Below are positions 33,015-39,719 of a DNA stretch of 64,000 nucleotides, in pieces. A program made the translations under genes and the position numbers. The first letter of the stretch is position 1, and every line of letters starts with the position of its first letter. The stretch is from JBFMFH01 sp040752275. Lineage in GTDB: Bacteria; Acidobacteriota; Vicinamibacteria; Vicinamibacterales; JAKQTR01. The stretch covers positions 1 through 64,000 of the forward strand of contig JBFMFH010000087.1 of assembly GCA_040752275.1 (NCBI GenBank), read 5' to 3'. Below the pieces are notes generated by a model. The model did no database searches and was not told where the DNA came from. It saw only the letters and a program-made list of their open reading frames with translations.

Positions 33015-34569
33015 CCGAGCGTGTCTCGCGGATGACGGTCACCTTGATCTGACCCGGATACTCGAGTTCGTTTTCGATGCGCCTGGCGATGTCCTTCGAG
33101 AGCCACAGGGCCTCCTCGTCGGTGACCTTGTCGCTCTCGACCATGATGCGGATCTCGCGCCCCGCCTGCAGCGCGAACGCCTTGGACACGCCTTTGAACG
33201 AGTCGGCGATGTCCTCGAGCTTCTCGAGGCGCTTCACGTAGGACTCGAGGATGTCGCGCCGCGCACCAGGCCTGGCCGCCGAGATGGCGTCGGCCGCCTG
33301 GACGATCATCGCTTCCAGCGACGGCCAGTCGATGTCCATATGGTGGGCCGCGATTGCGTCCAGCACGGCCTTGGACTCGCCGTGCTTGCGTAGGAAATCG
33401 AGGCCGATCTCGAGGTGGGTGCCCTCCATCTCCCGATCGATGGCCTTGCCGATGTCATGTAGGAAGGCGGCGCGCACGGCCACATGAGACTGCAGGCCGA
33501 GCTCGCGCGACATGACGCCAGCCAGGAACGCCACCTCCTTCGAGTGGTTGAGCACGTTCTGGCCGTAGCTCGTCCGGTACTTCAGCCGTCCCAAGAGCCG
33601 CAGGATGTCCGGGTGGAGATCGTGAATGCCGAGTTCGAAGGCCGCCGCCTCGCCTTCCCGCCGGACGTCCTCCTCGACCTCTGCCTTGACCTTGTCGACG
33701 ACCTCCTCGATACGGGCCGGATGGATCCGGCCGTCCTCGATCAGCTTCTCGATGGCCTGCTTCGCGATCTGCCGGCGGTAGGGATCGAAGCCCGAGAGGA
33801 TGATCGCGCCGGGCGTGTCGTCGACGATCAGGTCGACGCCGGTCGCGACTTCGAGGGCCCGGATGTTGCGACCCTCCCGGCCGATGATGCGGCCCTTCAA
33901 ATCGTCGCTCGGCAGGTCGACAACCGAGACGGTCGTTTCGACCGCATGTTCGGCCGCGCACCGCTGGATGGCCTCCGTGACGACCTGCCTGGCCTTCGCC
34001 GCGGCCTGCTCCCGGGCCTCGGATTCGACCCGCTTGACCAGGTTGGCGGCGTCGCGTCGGGCGTCGGATTCGATCTGCTTCAGCAGCAGGTCGCGTGCCT
34101 CCTCGGCGGTGAGGCCGGCCACCCGCTGGAGCTCCCGCTGCTGCTCGGCGACGAGCGCCTCGTACTTGGCCGAGGCGTCCTGGGTGGCGCGGTCGCGCCG
34201 GGCCAGGGCCTGCTCGTTCGCCCGCAGGTCGCGGTCGCGCTGGTCGAGGACCGCCGCGCGCTCCACGAGCTTCTCTTCCCGGCGGGCGAGGGCCTGTTCG
34301 AGGGTGCCAATCTGCTGGCGGCGCTCGCGCGCCTGCTTTTCGGCGTCGATCAGCAGGTCGTGGCACCGCTCCTTCGCCTCGAGCAACGCTTCCTTGCGAC
34401 GGGTCTCCGCGTCGCGCTCGGCCTCGCGGACGATCCGGTCGGCATCTTCACGGGCGCGACCGATGGTATCGGCCGCGAGGCGCTTCCGGTTTGCGAGCCA
34501 GACGAAGACACACGCCGCGGCGACACCGGCCGTGACGATGGCGTTGACGATGTAGAGAGCGAAGTCCAT
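32998..34569 (-). CDS. rny: Ribonuclease Y
   Basis: Membrane-anchored endoribonuclease that starts mRNA decay. 523 residues from ATG 34569, preceded by AAAGGA. One N-terminal membrane span (about 5-27), a long coiled coil (about 35-205), a KH domain with GRIIGREGRNIR (227-238), and an HD domain with HDIGKA (H371-D372). The C-terminal VTDEEALWLSKDIARRIE region is standard. Its 5' leader holds two hairpins, and the 6S RNA gene lies directly upstream in the same direction. Confidence 0.97.
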   Translation of the reverse strand: MDFALYIVNAIVTAGVAAACVFVWLANRKRLAADTIGRAREDADRIVREAERDAETRRKEALLEAKERCHDLLIDAEKQARERRQQIGTLEQALARREEKLVERAAVLDQRDRDLRANEQALARRDRATQDASAKYEALVAEQQRELQRVAGLTAEEARDLLLKQIESDARRDAANLVKRVESEAREQAAAKARQVVTEAIQRCAAEHAVETTVSVVDLPSDDLKGRIIGREGRNIRALEVATGVDLIVDDTPGAIILSGFDPYRRQIAKQAIEKLIEDGRIHPARIEEVVDKVKAEVEEDVRREGEAAAFELGIHDLHPDILRLLGRLKYRTSYGQNVLNHSKEVAFLAGVMSRELGLQSHVAVRAAFLHDIGKAIDREMEGTHLEIGLDFLRKHGESKAVLDAIAAHHMDIDWPSLEAMIVQAADAISAARPGARRDILESYVKRLEKLEDIADSFKGVSKAFALQAGREIRIMVESDKVTDEEALWLSKDIARRIENELEYPGQIKVTVIRETRSVEYAK

Positions 34570-34581
34570 GCCGCGTCCTTT

Positions 34582-34646
34582 CGAGCCTTCGACCAGGGCC
34601 AAAGGCTCGCGGAACCCCGACCCCAGGCGGGCGCCGACGTTCCGCG
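34582..34646 (-). promoter_or_regulatory. Two perfect hairpins in the rny leader
   Basis: Arms CGAGCCTT/AAGGCTCG (34582-34589, 34602-34609) lie just above the rny Shine-Dalgarno, and CGCGGAAC/GTTCCGCG (34608-34615, 34639-34646) lie upstream; the two stems compete for 34608-34609. No U-run follows either, so they are not simple terminators. They could shape the 5' end or autoregulate rny. Confidence 0.5.
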
Positions 34647-34667
34647 GCAACCGATGGAAGGAAGACG

Positions 34668-34865
34668 AGAGAAAGGCCCCGCTTTGCCGTGTGGGGAGGT
34701 CGATGAACCTGCTCTCGCAGGTGGAACCGCTCGATGAGCCGCGCTTCAGGCTTCCTCGCCACGGAGGCATGCACACCGCGCGGCGTTGCAGCTCCCTTGA
34801 CTTAACGTTGGCTCAAACGAGCCTCCGCACCATCACGCACAAAGCAGGGAACCCACCAAAGTCTC
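34668..34865 (-). ncRNA. ssrS: 6S RNA
   Basis: About 198 nt between zapA and rny, the classic ssrS neighbourhood. The transcript contains GCATGCCTCCGTGGCGAGG followed by AAGCCTGAAG, which aligns with the E. coli 6S segment GCAUGCUCGGUCCGUCCGAG-AAGCCUUAAA. Further 3' is the hairpin ACCTGCGAGAGCAGGTTCA, matching E. coli ACCUUGAACCAAGGGUUCA. The closing stem pairs CUUUG and GUGGG near the 5' end with CCCAC and CAAAG near the 3' end, and GAGA with UCUC. GGTTCCCTGC lies on the 5' side of the bubble. It binds sigma-70 RNA polymerase in known cases. Ends are approximate; the 3' end has a GC stem followed by a U-rich run. Confidence 0.85.
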
Positions 34866-34871
34866 GAGGCG

Positions 34872-34900
34872 ATCTTAGAATGTCCCCCGCCGGGGGTCAA
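34872..34900 (-). promoter_or_regulatory. Promoter of 6S RNA
   Basis: Minus strand TTGACC (34900-34895), 17-bp spacer, TAAGAT (34877-34872). The -35 box overlaps the zapA stop codon. Predicted start is near 34865. Confidence 0.75.
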
Positions 34901-35190
34901 GCGCGCGCATCGCGCAGCACCTGATCGACGAGCGCCTCGATGCGGGCCAGCCGTTCCGCAACCTGCGGCTCCGGCTCGCCGAGGCCACGACTCCGAAAGA
35001 CCTCGTCGGCGAGGTTCAGTGCGACCACGACGGCCAGCCGGAGAAAGTCGCCCTCCGGGGTCGCCTCGGCTGCCGAGCGCATCTTCTCGTCCACGTACGC
35101 CGCCAACTGGTGGACGTACGGTGCGTCCAGGCTGCTCCTGATGGGGTAGCGCTGTCCGAGGATCTCCACGGGGACGGAGCCTTCGGCCAT
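34897..35190 (-). CDS. zapA: Cell division protein ZapA
   Basis: 97-residue FtsZ-ring cross-linker. N-terminal VEILGQRYPIRSSLDAPYVHQLAAYVDEKM is the ZapA globular head, followed by VVVALNLADEVFRSR and a C-terminal coiled coil (VAERLARIEALVDQVL). It lies 13 bp after the ZapB-like gene. Its stop overlaps the 6S RNA promoter. Confidence 0.93.
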   Translation of the reverse strand: MAEGSVPVEILGQRYPIRSSLDAPYVHQLAAYVDEKMRSAAEATPEGDFLRLAVVVALNLADEVFRSRGLGEPEPQVAERLARIEALVDQVLRDARA

Positions 35191-35203
35191 CGTCTGCGTC
35201 TGC

Positions 35204-35479
35204 CTACAAGTTCAGACCCTCGAGTTGTTCGAGGAGTGTGCCCACCCGGGCCCGGATCAGGTCGCGCTCCTCCCGCAGGGCCTGCACTTCGGCCGGTGCG
35301 CCCTCGAGTTCCTTCAGCCGCGCCCGTGCCCCGTCCAGTTCCCGCGACAGCCGCTGGTGCTCCTCCGCCAAACGGGTCTGTTCGGCCCGCATCCGGCCGA
35401 TGAGCGCGACCAGGAGTCTGACTTTCTCCTCGAGACGGTCGAGCACCTCGAGATCGGTCCCTTTGCCACTCTTGGCCAT
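35204..35479 (-). CDS. ZapB-like coiled-coil protein
   Basis: 91 residues, almost entirely coiled coil (heptads from LEVLDRLEEKVRLLVALIGRM to ALREERDLIRARVGTLLEQLEGL). Position directly before zapA and the pattern VLDRLEEKV…LIxRMRxE suggest the ZapB/cell-division family, which bridges ZapA-bound FtsZ. The sequence alone gives only coiled-coil support. Confidence 0.7.
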   Translation of the reverse strand: MAKSGKGTDLEVLDRLEEKVRLLVALIGRMRAEQTRLAEEHQRLSRELDGARARLKELEGAPAEVQALREERDLIRARVGTLLEQLEGLNL

Positions 35480-35503
35480 GACGTGTTCCGACGATGGGGC
35501 GCC

Positions 35504-35875
35504 CTAGGCCACCGGCTCGGCCGCAATGGCCTGGCGCGCCTGCTCGACGAGCTTGCCGAAGGCCGCGTTGTCCTTCACGGCGAGATCCGCGAGGTGCTTG
35601 CGGTCGATGGTGACGTGGGCCAGCTTCAGGCCCTGCATAAGCTGCCGGTAGGTGAGCTGGTGCGCGCGCGCGGCGGCGTTGATCCGTACGATCCACAGGC
35701 GCCGGAAGTCGCGCTTCTTGTTGCGCCGGCCGACATACGCGTAGGTGAGGGCCTTGTCGACCGCCTCCTTGGCGGCACGATACAGCTTGCTCTTGTTGAG
35801 GTAGTACCCTTTGGCACGCGCCAGGAGCCGCTTGCGCTTGGCTCTCCGCACCGTGCCACGCTTCACTCGAGGCAT
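35504..35875 (-). CDS. rplT: 50S ribosomal protein L20
   Basis: 123 residues, close to the usual 117-120. Typical L20 sequence: MPRVKRGTVRRAKRKRLLARAKGYYLNKSKLYRAAKEAV, then RNKKRDFRRLWIVRINAAAR and FGKLVEQARQ. An early assembly protein of the large subunit and, in other bacteria, repressor of its own operon. A 163-bp gap separates it from rpmI, long enough to hold an L20-binding leader, but I cannot identify one. Confidence 0.97.
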   Translation of the reverse strand: MPRVKRGTVRRAKRKRLLARAKGYYLNKSKLYRAAKEAVDKALTYAYVGRRNKKRDFRRLWIVRINAAARAHQLTYRQLMQGLKLAHVTIDRKHLADLAVKDNAAFGKLVEQARQAIAAEPVA

Positions 35876-35995
35876 TTCGTTCTCTCCCTGCCACGTGCTG
35901 TTGTCGAGGGGGCACGACGCTTCCCCTCAGAGCCGGCGCCGATCGCGGGGGGTGGCGTCCCCGTCTCCCTGGCGTTTCCCGGCCCGGCCGTTCCG

Positions 35996-36030
35996 ACTGC
36001 GGATTGCGGATGGCCCAATCCCCAATCCTC
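35996..36030. repeat. Degenerate heptamer array in the rpmI-rplT gap
   Basis: Five 7-bp units of mixed quality (ACTGCGG, ATTGCGG, ATGGCCC, AATCCCC, AATCCTC) end 8 bp before the rpmI stop codon. It resembles the GGGATTC-type arrays but is the weakest member. Confidence 0.4.
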
Positions 36031-36038
36031 TCGATTGC

Positions 36039-36236
36039 CTACTTGTACGGCAGCATCGCCGCCAGCTTCGGCGCATCGGCCGGCGAGGCGATCGAGCGCT
36101 TGCCGAGCTGGCGCTTCCGCTTCGTGCTCTTGCTCGTCAGGATGTGCCGCTTGAACGCGGAACTCCTCGTGAACTTCCCGGTGCCGGTCTTCTTGAACCG
36201 CTTGGCGGCCCCTCGATGTGTCTTCAACTTCGGCAT
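36039..36236 (-). CDS. rpmI: 50S ribosomal protein L35
   Basis: 65 residues, normal length. Standard sequence MPKLKTHRGAAKRFKKTGTGKF, then RSSAFKRHILTSKSTKRKRQL and ASPADAPKLAAMLPYK. Middle gene of infC-rpmI-rplT, with a 103-bp gap after infC. Confidence 0.97.
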   Translation of the reverse strand: MPKLKTHRGAAKRFKKTGTGKFTRSSAFKRHILTSKSTKRKRQLGKRSIASPADAPKLAAMLPYK

Positions 36237-36339
36237 GACGGCTCGTTGCTCCTCGTTGATCGTCCGTTCCGGCTCAGTGCGTCGAGTCGCGGCCGGGGCG
36301 ACCTGGTGCCCAGCTCCCCTGGCCGCTGGCTCTGCTCAC

Positions 36340-36957
36340 TCAGGCAGACGGTTCCTGGGCGGCCGGTGCCGCCGGCCCCTCGGCAGCCCTGGCCGGACGG
36401 GGGCCGGCCTGGCTCTTCTGTCCCGCCTTGCGCGCGAGAATCACGTGCATCGTGTTGCCCTCGCGCCGCGGGACGTTCTCGGCGATGGCGACCTCCGCCA
36501 ATTCGCCGAGCAGCCGCTGCAGGATGCGCAGTCCAATCTCCGGATGCGCCATCTCCCGGCCGCGAAAGAAGATCGTGGCCTTCACCTTGTCTCCGTCCTC
36601 GAGGAAGCGCTCGATGTGCTTCTTCTTGAACTGGTAGTCGTGCTCGTCGACCTTCGGCCGGAACTTGATCTCCTTGACCTCGATCACTTTCTGGTGCCTG
36701 CGGGCTTCGCGCGCCCGCTTCTGCTCCTGGTACTGGTACTTGCCGAAGTCCATGATCCGGCACACCGGGGGAGTCGCCGCCGCCGCGACCTCGACCAGGT
36801 CCAGCCCCCGCGAGCGCGCGATGGCCAGCGCCTGCGGAGGCGGCATGATGCCGAGTTGCTGTCCCGTTTCGTCGATCACGCGAATCTCACGCACGCGGAT
36901 GCGTTCGTTCACCCGTGTGCGTTCTTCGCGTCGCGGACCGGAGCGTTCGAAAGCGAT
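36340..36957 (-). CDS. infC: Translation initiation factor IF-3 (apparent AUC start)
   Basis: Binds the 30S subunit and checks start codons. From the AUC at 36957 it is 205 residues: a basic leader (IAFERSGPRREERTR), the N-domain (VNERIRVREIRVIDETGQQLGIM), a linker helix and the C-domain (HDYQFKKKHIERFLEDGDKVK, IFFRGREMAHPEIG), with an extra Ala/Pro-rich tail. GGGAGG lies 5 nt before the AUC. No ATG, GTG or TTG occurs in frame between the upstream stop (the thrS TAG at 36982-36984) and GTG 36912. GTG 36912 would drop 15 residues and has no Shine-Dalgarno. Non-canonical starts are known for infC, where IF-3 represses its own translation. Confidence 0.93.
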   Translation of the reverse strand: MAFERSGPRREERTRVNERIRVREIRVIDETGQQLGIMPPPQALAIARSRGLDLVEVAAAATPPVCRIMDFGKYQYQEQKRAREARRHQKVIEVKEIKFRPKVDEHDYQFKKKHIERFLEDGDKVKATIFFRGREMAHPEIGLRILQRLLGELAEVAIAENVPRREGNTMHVILARKAGQKSQAGPRPARAAEGPAAPAAQEPSA

Positions 36958-36968
36958 AAGCGCCTCCC
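36955..36968 (-). promoter_or_regulatory. infC ribosome-binding site with AUC start codon
   Basis: GGGAGG (36968-36963), 5-nt spacer, AUC (36957-36955). This site decides the IF-3 start and probably mediates discrimination-based autoregulation. Confidence 0.7.
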
Positions 36969-36981
36969 TCGAATGACGGGG

Positions 36982-38895
36982 CTAGTGCCCCTTGCGGCGG
37001 ATCTCGTCCAAGGCGGAGTCGACGAACGCGTCGACCGACCGGGGGCCCTGATCGCCCTCCGCCCGGCTTCGGACGGAGACGGTACCGTCCGCCAGTTCCT
37101 TGTCGCCGACGACCAGCATGTACGGCACCTTCTGCAGCTGGGCCTCACGGATCTTGTACCCGATCTTCTCCTGGCGGTCATCCAGTTCGGTGCGAAGCCC
37201 TGCTCGGGCGAGCACGTCCCGCACGCCGGCCGCGTAGGCGGCATGGCGATCGGCGATGGGCAGCACGATGGCCTGGACCGGCGCGCACCACAGCGGGAAC
37301 GCGCCGCCGTAGTGCTCGATGAGCAGCGCCAGAAACCGTTCGAAGCTGCCGAAGATCGCCCGGTGAATGACCACAGGACGGTGCTGGGTGTTGTCGGCCC
37401 CGACGTAGGTCAAGTCGAACCGCTCGGGCAGCTGGTAGTCGAGCTGCACGGTGGCGCACTGCCACTTCCGGCCGAGGGCGTCGGTGATGTCGAAGTCGAT
37501 CTTCGGGCCGTAAAAGGCCCCGTCGCCAGCGTTGATCGTGTAGGGCACGCCGACCGAATCCAGCGCCCGCCTGAGCTCGGACTCGGCGTGGTCCCAGGAG
37601 GCGATCTCGCCCATGAACTCGTTCGGCCGGGTCGACAGCTTCATCTGGACCTCGAGGCCGAAGTCCGCATAGACCCGCTGCACGAGACGCAACAGCCGTT
37701 CGACCTCGTCGCCAATCTGTTCTTCGGTGACGAAGATATGGGCATCGTCCTGGGCGAACTGACGCACGCGCGTCAGCCCCGAGAGCACGCCGGAGGCCTC
37801 GTTGCGGTGCAAGGGTGTCTGCTCGTGCATCCGCAACGGCAGGTCGCGGTAGCTGCGCACGGCGCTGCCGTAGACGAGCATGTGGCCCGGGCAGTTCATC
37901 GCCTTCACGCCCATCTGCTCGCCCTCGGTCTCGACCAGGAACATGTTGTCCCGGTAGTGCTGCCAGTGGCCCGAGGTCTCCCACAAGGACTTGTTGAAGA
38001 TGAGCGGCGTCTTGACCTCGATGTACCCCGCCGGGAAGAGCACGTCGCGCATGTACTGCGCGAGCAGATGATAGACGGTGGTGCCCTTCGCGAGCCAGAA
38101 TGCGGCCCCCGGGGCCCAGGGGTGGAAGATGAAGAGCCCGAGTTCCCGCCCCAGCTTCCGGTGATCGCGCCTCTTCGCCTCCTCCAGGCGCTGCAGGTGG
38201 GCTTTCAGGTCCGCATCGCCGAGGAACGCCGTCCCGTAGATACGTTGCATCGGCTGGCTGCTCGCGTCGCCCTTCCAGTACGCGTTCGACGTGCTCAACA
38301 GCTTGAAGGCCTTCAGCCTGCCGGTTGACGGCACGTGTGGGCCCGTGCAGAAGTCGATGAAGACGTCCTCGATGGTGTAGCAGGAAACCACCGGCCCGCC
38401 CTTCTCGTCGATCAGTTGGACCTTGAGCGGCTCGCCCCGGGAGGCGAAGAACGCCTTCGCCTCGTCCTTCGGGAGCATCTTCCGCTCGTACCGCAGGTCG
38501 CGGCTGGACAGCTCCCGCATCTTCTGCTCGATGGCCTCGAGGTCTTCGGGCACGAACGGCCGATCCACGATGAAGTCGTAGAAGAAGCCCTCGTCGGTCG
38601 CCGGGCCGATTCCACACTGCGCGCCGGGGAACAGGCTGGTGACCGCGGCCGCCATCAGGTGCGCGGTCGAGTGCCGGTAGATCGCGAGCGCTTCCGGGCT
38701 ATCCGGAGTCACGAGGCGAAGCGTGGCATCCTCGGCGAGCGAGAACGACAGGTCCACGGTCCGGTCGTTGACGACGGCGGCACAGGCAGATCCCGCCAGC
38801 CGCGGCGACTCGTCCGCCGTGAAGTCAGCAACGGTCGTGCCCGGCGCGACGCTCCTGGAGGAGCCGTCGGGCAACGTGATCCTAATCTGGCTCAT
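36982..38895 (-). CDS. thrS: Threonyl-tRNA synthetase
   Basis: 637 residues, full-length bacterial ThrRS. TGS domain (MSQIRITLPDGSSRSVAPGTTVADF), editing domain with HSTAHLMAAAV (the HxxxH zinc/editing motif) and CYTIEDVFIDFCTGPHVPSTG, class II motif 1 (KTPLIFNKSLWETSGHW), zinc Cys in MNCPGHM, motif 2 (HEQTPLHRNEASGVLSGLTRVR), motif 3 (HRPVVIHRAIFGSFERFLALLIEHYGGAFPLW) and anticodon-binding domain. It heads thrS-infC-rpmI-rplT and follows tRNA-Val by 76 bp. No T-box or threonine-rich leader is visible. Confidence 0.98.
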   Translation of the reverse strand: MSQIRITLPDGSSRSVAPGTTVADFTADESPRLAGSACAAVVNDRTVDLSFSLAEDATLRLVTPDSPEALAIYRHSTAHLMAAAVTSLFPGAQCGIGPATDEGFFYDFIVDRPFVPEDLEAIEQKMRELSSRDLRYERKMLPKDEAKAFFASRGEPLKVQLIDEKGGPVVSCYTIEDVFIDFCTGPHVPSTGRLKAFKLLSTSNAYWKGDASSQPMQRIYGTAFLGDADLKAHLQRLEEAKRRDHRKLGRELGLFIFHPWAPGAAFWLAKGTTVYHLLAQYMRDVLFPAGYIEVKTPLIFNKSLWETSGHWQHYRDNMFLVETEGEQMGVKAMNCPGHMLVYGSAVRSYRDLPLRMHEQTPLHRNEASGVLSGLTRVRQFAQDDAHIFVTEEQIGDEVERLLRLVQRVYADFGLEVQMKLSTRPNEFMGEIASWDHAESELRRALDSVGVPYTINAGDGAFYGPKIDFDITDALGRKWQCATVQLDYQLPERFDLTYVGADNTQHRPVVIHRAIFGSFERFLALLIEHYGGAFPLWCAPVQAIVLPIADRHAAYAAGVRDVLARAGLRTELDDRQEKIGYKIREAQLQKVPYMLVVGDKELADGTVSVRSRAEGDQGPRSVDAFVDSALDEIRRKGH

Positions 38896-38971
38896 CGGAC
38901 AAACGGCAGGCTCAGTACCGGTGGACCTTGGACCCTCACCCCAACCGACCTGCCTTCGGGTAGTGGAGACC

Positions 38972-39048
38972 TGGTAGGCACGGGCAGACTCGAACTGCCG
39001 ACCTCCTGCGTGTCAAGCAGGCGCTCTAACCATCTGAGCTACGCGCCT
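38972..39048 (-). tRNA. tRNA-Val (anticodon GAC)
   Basis: 77 nt with an encoded CCA end. Acceptor AGGCGCG pairs with CGTGCCT (one G-T pair); D arm GCTCAGATGGTTAGAGC; anticodon stem CCTGC/GCAGG with loop TTGACAC, anticodon GAC; T arm GGCAG-TTCGAGT-CTGCC. Reads GUC/GUU. Lies directly upstream of thrS on the same strand. Confidence 0.97.
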
Positions 39049-39118
39049 AAGCACTTCGACTCGCAATGACGGCCACGATTCCCTTTCCGCGCACGTGGCC
39101 GGTTGCGCTCGCTCAGCA

Positions 39119-39171
39119 CTCGGTCCTGAGGGCGCACATACGCCGTCGTATGTGTGCATCGAAGGACGAAG
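39119..39171. repeat. Dispersed hairpin repeat, copy 2
   Basis: Related to 1334-1389: it shares TCCTGAGGGCGCA on the left and TGCATCGAAGG on the right. The centre is a perfect stem CACATACG-CCGT-CGTATGTG (39135-39154), whereas copy 1 has a different but still partly paired centre. It lies between the tRNA and HU genes. Confidence 0.65.
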
Positions 39172-39319
39172 CCCCGAAGAAACAAGGCTTACCGGACCTC
39201 TGAGTATAACAGCGCCCTTCGCGGGACGTCAACGCACACAGTCCCGCCGGCCCGGAGCCGGACGCGGGTCGCGATCCGGGGGCGTGGAGCCCCGGGTCAC
39301 GACTGAGGCATGCGCGCGC

Positions 39320-39592
39320 CTACTTGACCGCGTCCTTGAGAGCCTTGCCCGCGCTGAAGCGGGGCACGCGGCGCTTGGCAATCTTGATGGGGGCGCCGGT
39401 GCGGGGGTTGCGCGCGGTCCTCGCCTTGCGGACGCTCGTCTTGAACGTCCCGAAACCCACGAACGCGACCGAGTCGCCTTTCTTGAGGGCCTTGCTGATG
39501 GTGTCCAGCAGCGAGTCGAGCATCGCTCCTGCGGCCGCCTTGGTCGATCCGGTGTCCTTCACGAGCTTGGCGATGACGTCCTGCTTGTTCAT
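39320..39592 (-). CDS. HU-family DNA-binding protein
   Basis: 90-residue nucleoid protein that bends DNA. The whole family pattern is present: MNKQDVIAKLVKDTGSTKAAAGAMLDSLLDTI, LKKGDSVAFVGFGTFKTSVRKARTARNPRTGAPIKI with the DNA-intercalating proline loop (RNPRTG), and KRRVPRFSAGKALKDAV. ATG 39592 follows AGGAGG. It has its own strong promoter upstream. An open N-terminal extension is rejected because the mature HU start is precise. IHF-type function is not excluded. Confidence 0.95.
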   Translation of the reverse strand: MNKQDVIAKLVKDTGSTKAAAGAMLDSLLDTISKALKKGDSVAFVGFGTFKTSVRKARTARNPRTGAPIKIAKRRVPRFSAGKALKDAVK

Positions 39593-39649
39593 CGGGTCCT
39601 CCTGCGTGAATGCGTAACTCGCTGCTGTCGAGTCTGCATACCGTCGCGC

Positions 39650-39678
39650 GTTATACGCGACCACCGCCGATGTGTCAA
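39650..39678 (-). promoter_or_regulatory. Strong sigma-70 promoter of the HU gene
   Basis: Minus strand TTGACA (39678-39673), 17-bp spacer, TATAAC (39655-39650); predicted leader about 50 nt before ATG 39592. Confidence 0.8.
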
Positions 39679-39719
39679 GTGCAGGTTGCACAGAGCGGGG
39701 CGGAACGGCGGAATGGACC

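Noticed and set aside
35876..36038. L20 autoregulatory leader before rplT
   Set aside because: The 163-bp gap could hold one, but no pseudoknot or rRNA-like site could be recognised by eye; part of it is a degenerate heptamer array.
36004..38328. 774-codon plus-strand frame opposite rpmI, infC and thrS
   Set aside because: Spans several well-supported genes and gaps on the other strand; no protein features.
38896..38971. T-box or attenuator before thrS
   Set aside because: Only 76 bp separate tRNA-Val and thrS; no specifier hairpin, T-box sequence or terminator is visible.
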